Shown here piece after piece: positions 63,940 to 64,000 of a stretch of 64,000 nt of DNA. The notes below the pieces were generated by a model that had not been told where the DNA came from, made no database searches, and worked only from the letters and a program-made list of their open reading frames with translations. Source of the DNA: Rhodococcus koreensis (lineage in GTDB: Bacteria > Actinomycetota > Actinomycetes > Mycobacteriales > Mycobacteriaceae); contig NZ_FNSV01000005.1 in the NCBI RefSeq assembly GCF_900105905.1, positions 5,146,001 to 5,210,000 of the forward strand, in the 5' to 3' direction. The number at the start of each line of letters is the position of its first letter. Within the stretch, counting starts at the first letter, position 1. Position numbers and translations under genes: made by a program.

Positions 63940-64000
63940 CCGCGGCGTTCTTCACGCTCGTGCTGATCCTCGCCCTCGGGGCGGGCGTGCTGTCGCGGCG
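63936..64000 (+). CDS. start of a probable sodium:solute symporter (3' end outside window)
   Basis: Only the first 21 codons are visible. They encode a hydrophobic N-terminus (TAAFFTLVLILALGAGVLSR) and start at an ATG that overlaps the DUF3311 stop. In this arrangement the next gene is normally an SSS-family symporter for organic acids. The identification rests on the neighbour, since too little sequence is present for a family match. Confidence 0.5.
   Translation, partial: MTAAFFTLVLILALGAGVLSR

Noticed and set aside
1..64000. CRISPR arrays, tRNA or rRNA genes, transposases, phage genes, att sites, replication origin
   Set aside because: I looked for regularly spaced repeats, cloverleaf-like segments, transposase motifs and DnaA-box clusters and found none that I could support.

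Overview
The window looks like a chromosomal segment of a Rhodococcus-type actinobacterium, possibly of the R. jostii / R. opacus group. The evidence is very high G+C, many GTG starts, the actinobacterial PknG-GlnX-GlnH signalling operon, a mycothiol-dependent isomerase family gene, an F420/PPOX-type protein, and a ketosteroid isomerase behind a textbook KstR operator. The species call is an inference from gene content. I saw no rRNA, tRNA, insertion sequence, phage or CRISPR array.

Layout. 1-5 kb: the 3' part of an ADP-forming acyl-CoA synthetase, an acyl-CoA dehydrogenase, an enoyl-CoA hydratase and an MFS transporter form a small acyl-CoA catabolic operon. 5-7.4 kb: a KstR-controlled steroid delta-isomerase, a proline-rich lipoprotein and a CPBP membrane protease-like protein. 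7.5-10.4 kb: an FAD amine oxidoreductase and a phosphonatase-like HAD enzyme converge on a UTRA-domain GntR regulator, probably an aminophosphonate module. 11.4-13.4 kb: a three-gene group in which a TIGR04222-like membrane protein with a Gly/Cys tail overlaps a DUF692 (MNIO) oxidase gene and a small unknown protein. 13.5-25 kb: mixed housekeeping and accessory genes (MDMPI, SDR, PPOX, HTH regulator with a leaderless promoter, LysE/LysG exporter pair, PHP hydrolase, SARP-like regulator, hydrolases, methyltransferase, ThiG).

25-31.3 kb: pknG, glnH, glnX and an APC amino-acid permease. 31.5-45.1 kb: a complete trans-4-hydroxyproline catabolic locus. A seven-gene minus-strand operon encodes a D-amino-acid dehydrogenase, GntR, pyrroline-hydroxycarboxylate deaminase, epimerase, semialdehyde dehydrogenase, permease and SDR. 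It is divergent from a second GntR gene, a polar amino-acid ABC transporter and two SDRs. Three copies of a GATTGT-N3-ACAATC dyad mark its promoters.

45.1-48.4 kb: a secreted tripeptidyl-aminopeptidase-like hydrolase and a DASS-family anion symporter. 48.7-58.6 kb: a sulfonate locus centred on sulfoacetaldehyde acetyltransferase (Xsc). It has a TauE/SafE exporter, an IclR regulator, an AAA+/VWA pair resembling CobS/CobT or MoxR systems, a second phosphonatase-like HAD, and a second copy of the permease-GlnH pair found at 27-31 kb. 58.6-64 kb: an MHS-type transporter and an iron-dependent alcohol dehydrogenase with their IclR regulator, a PucR-like regulator, and the start of a DUF3311 / sodium-solute symporter pair.

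The stretches most worth a second look are the MNIO / Cys-tail membrane protein group, the AAA+/VWA pair with Xsc, the duplicated permease-GlnH modules, and a perfect 50-bp palindrome at 15401-15450. All names come from reading the translated sequence; no database search was run.
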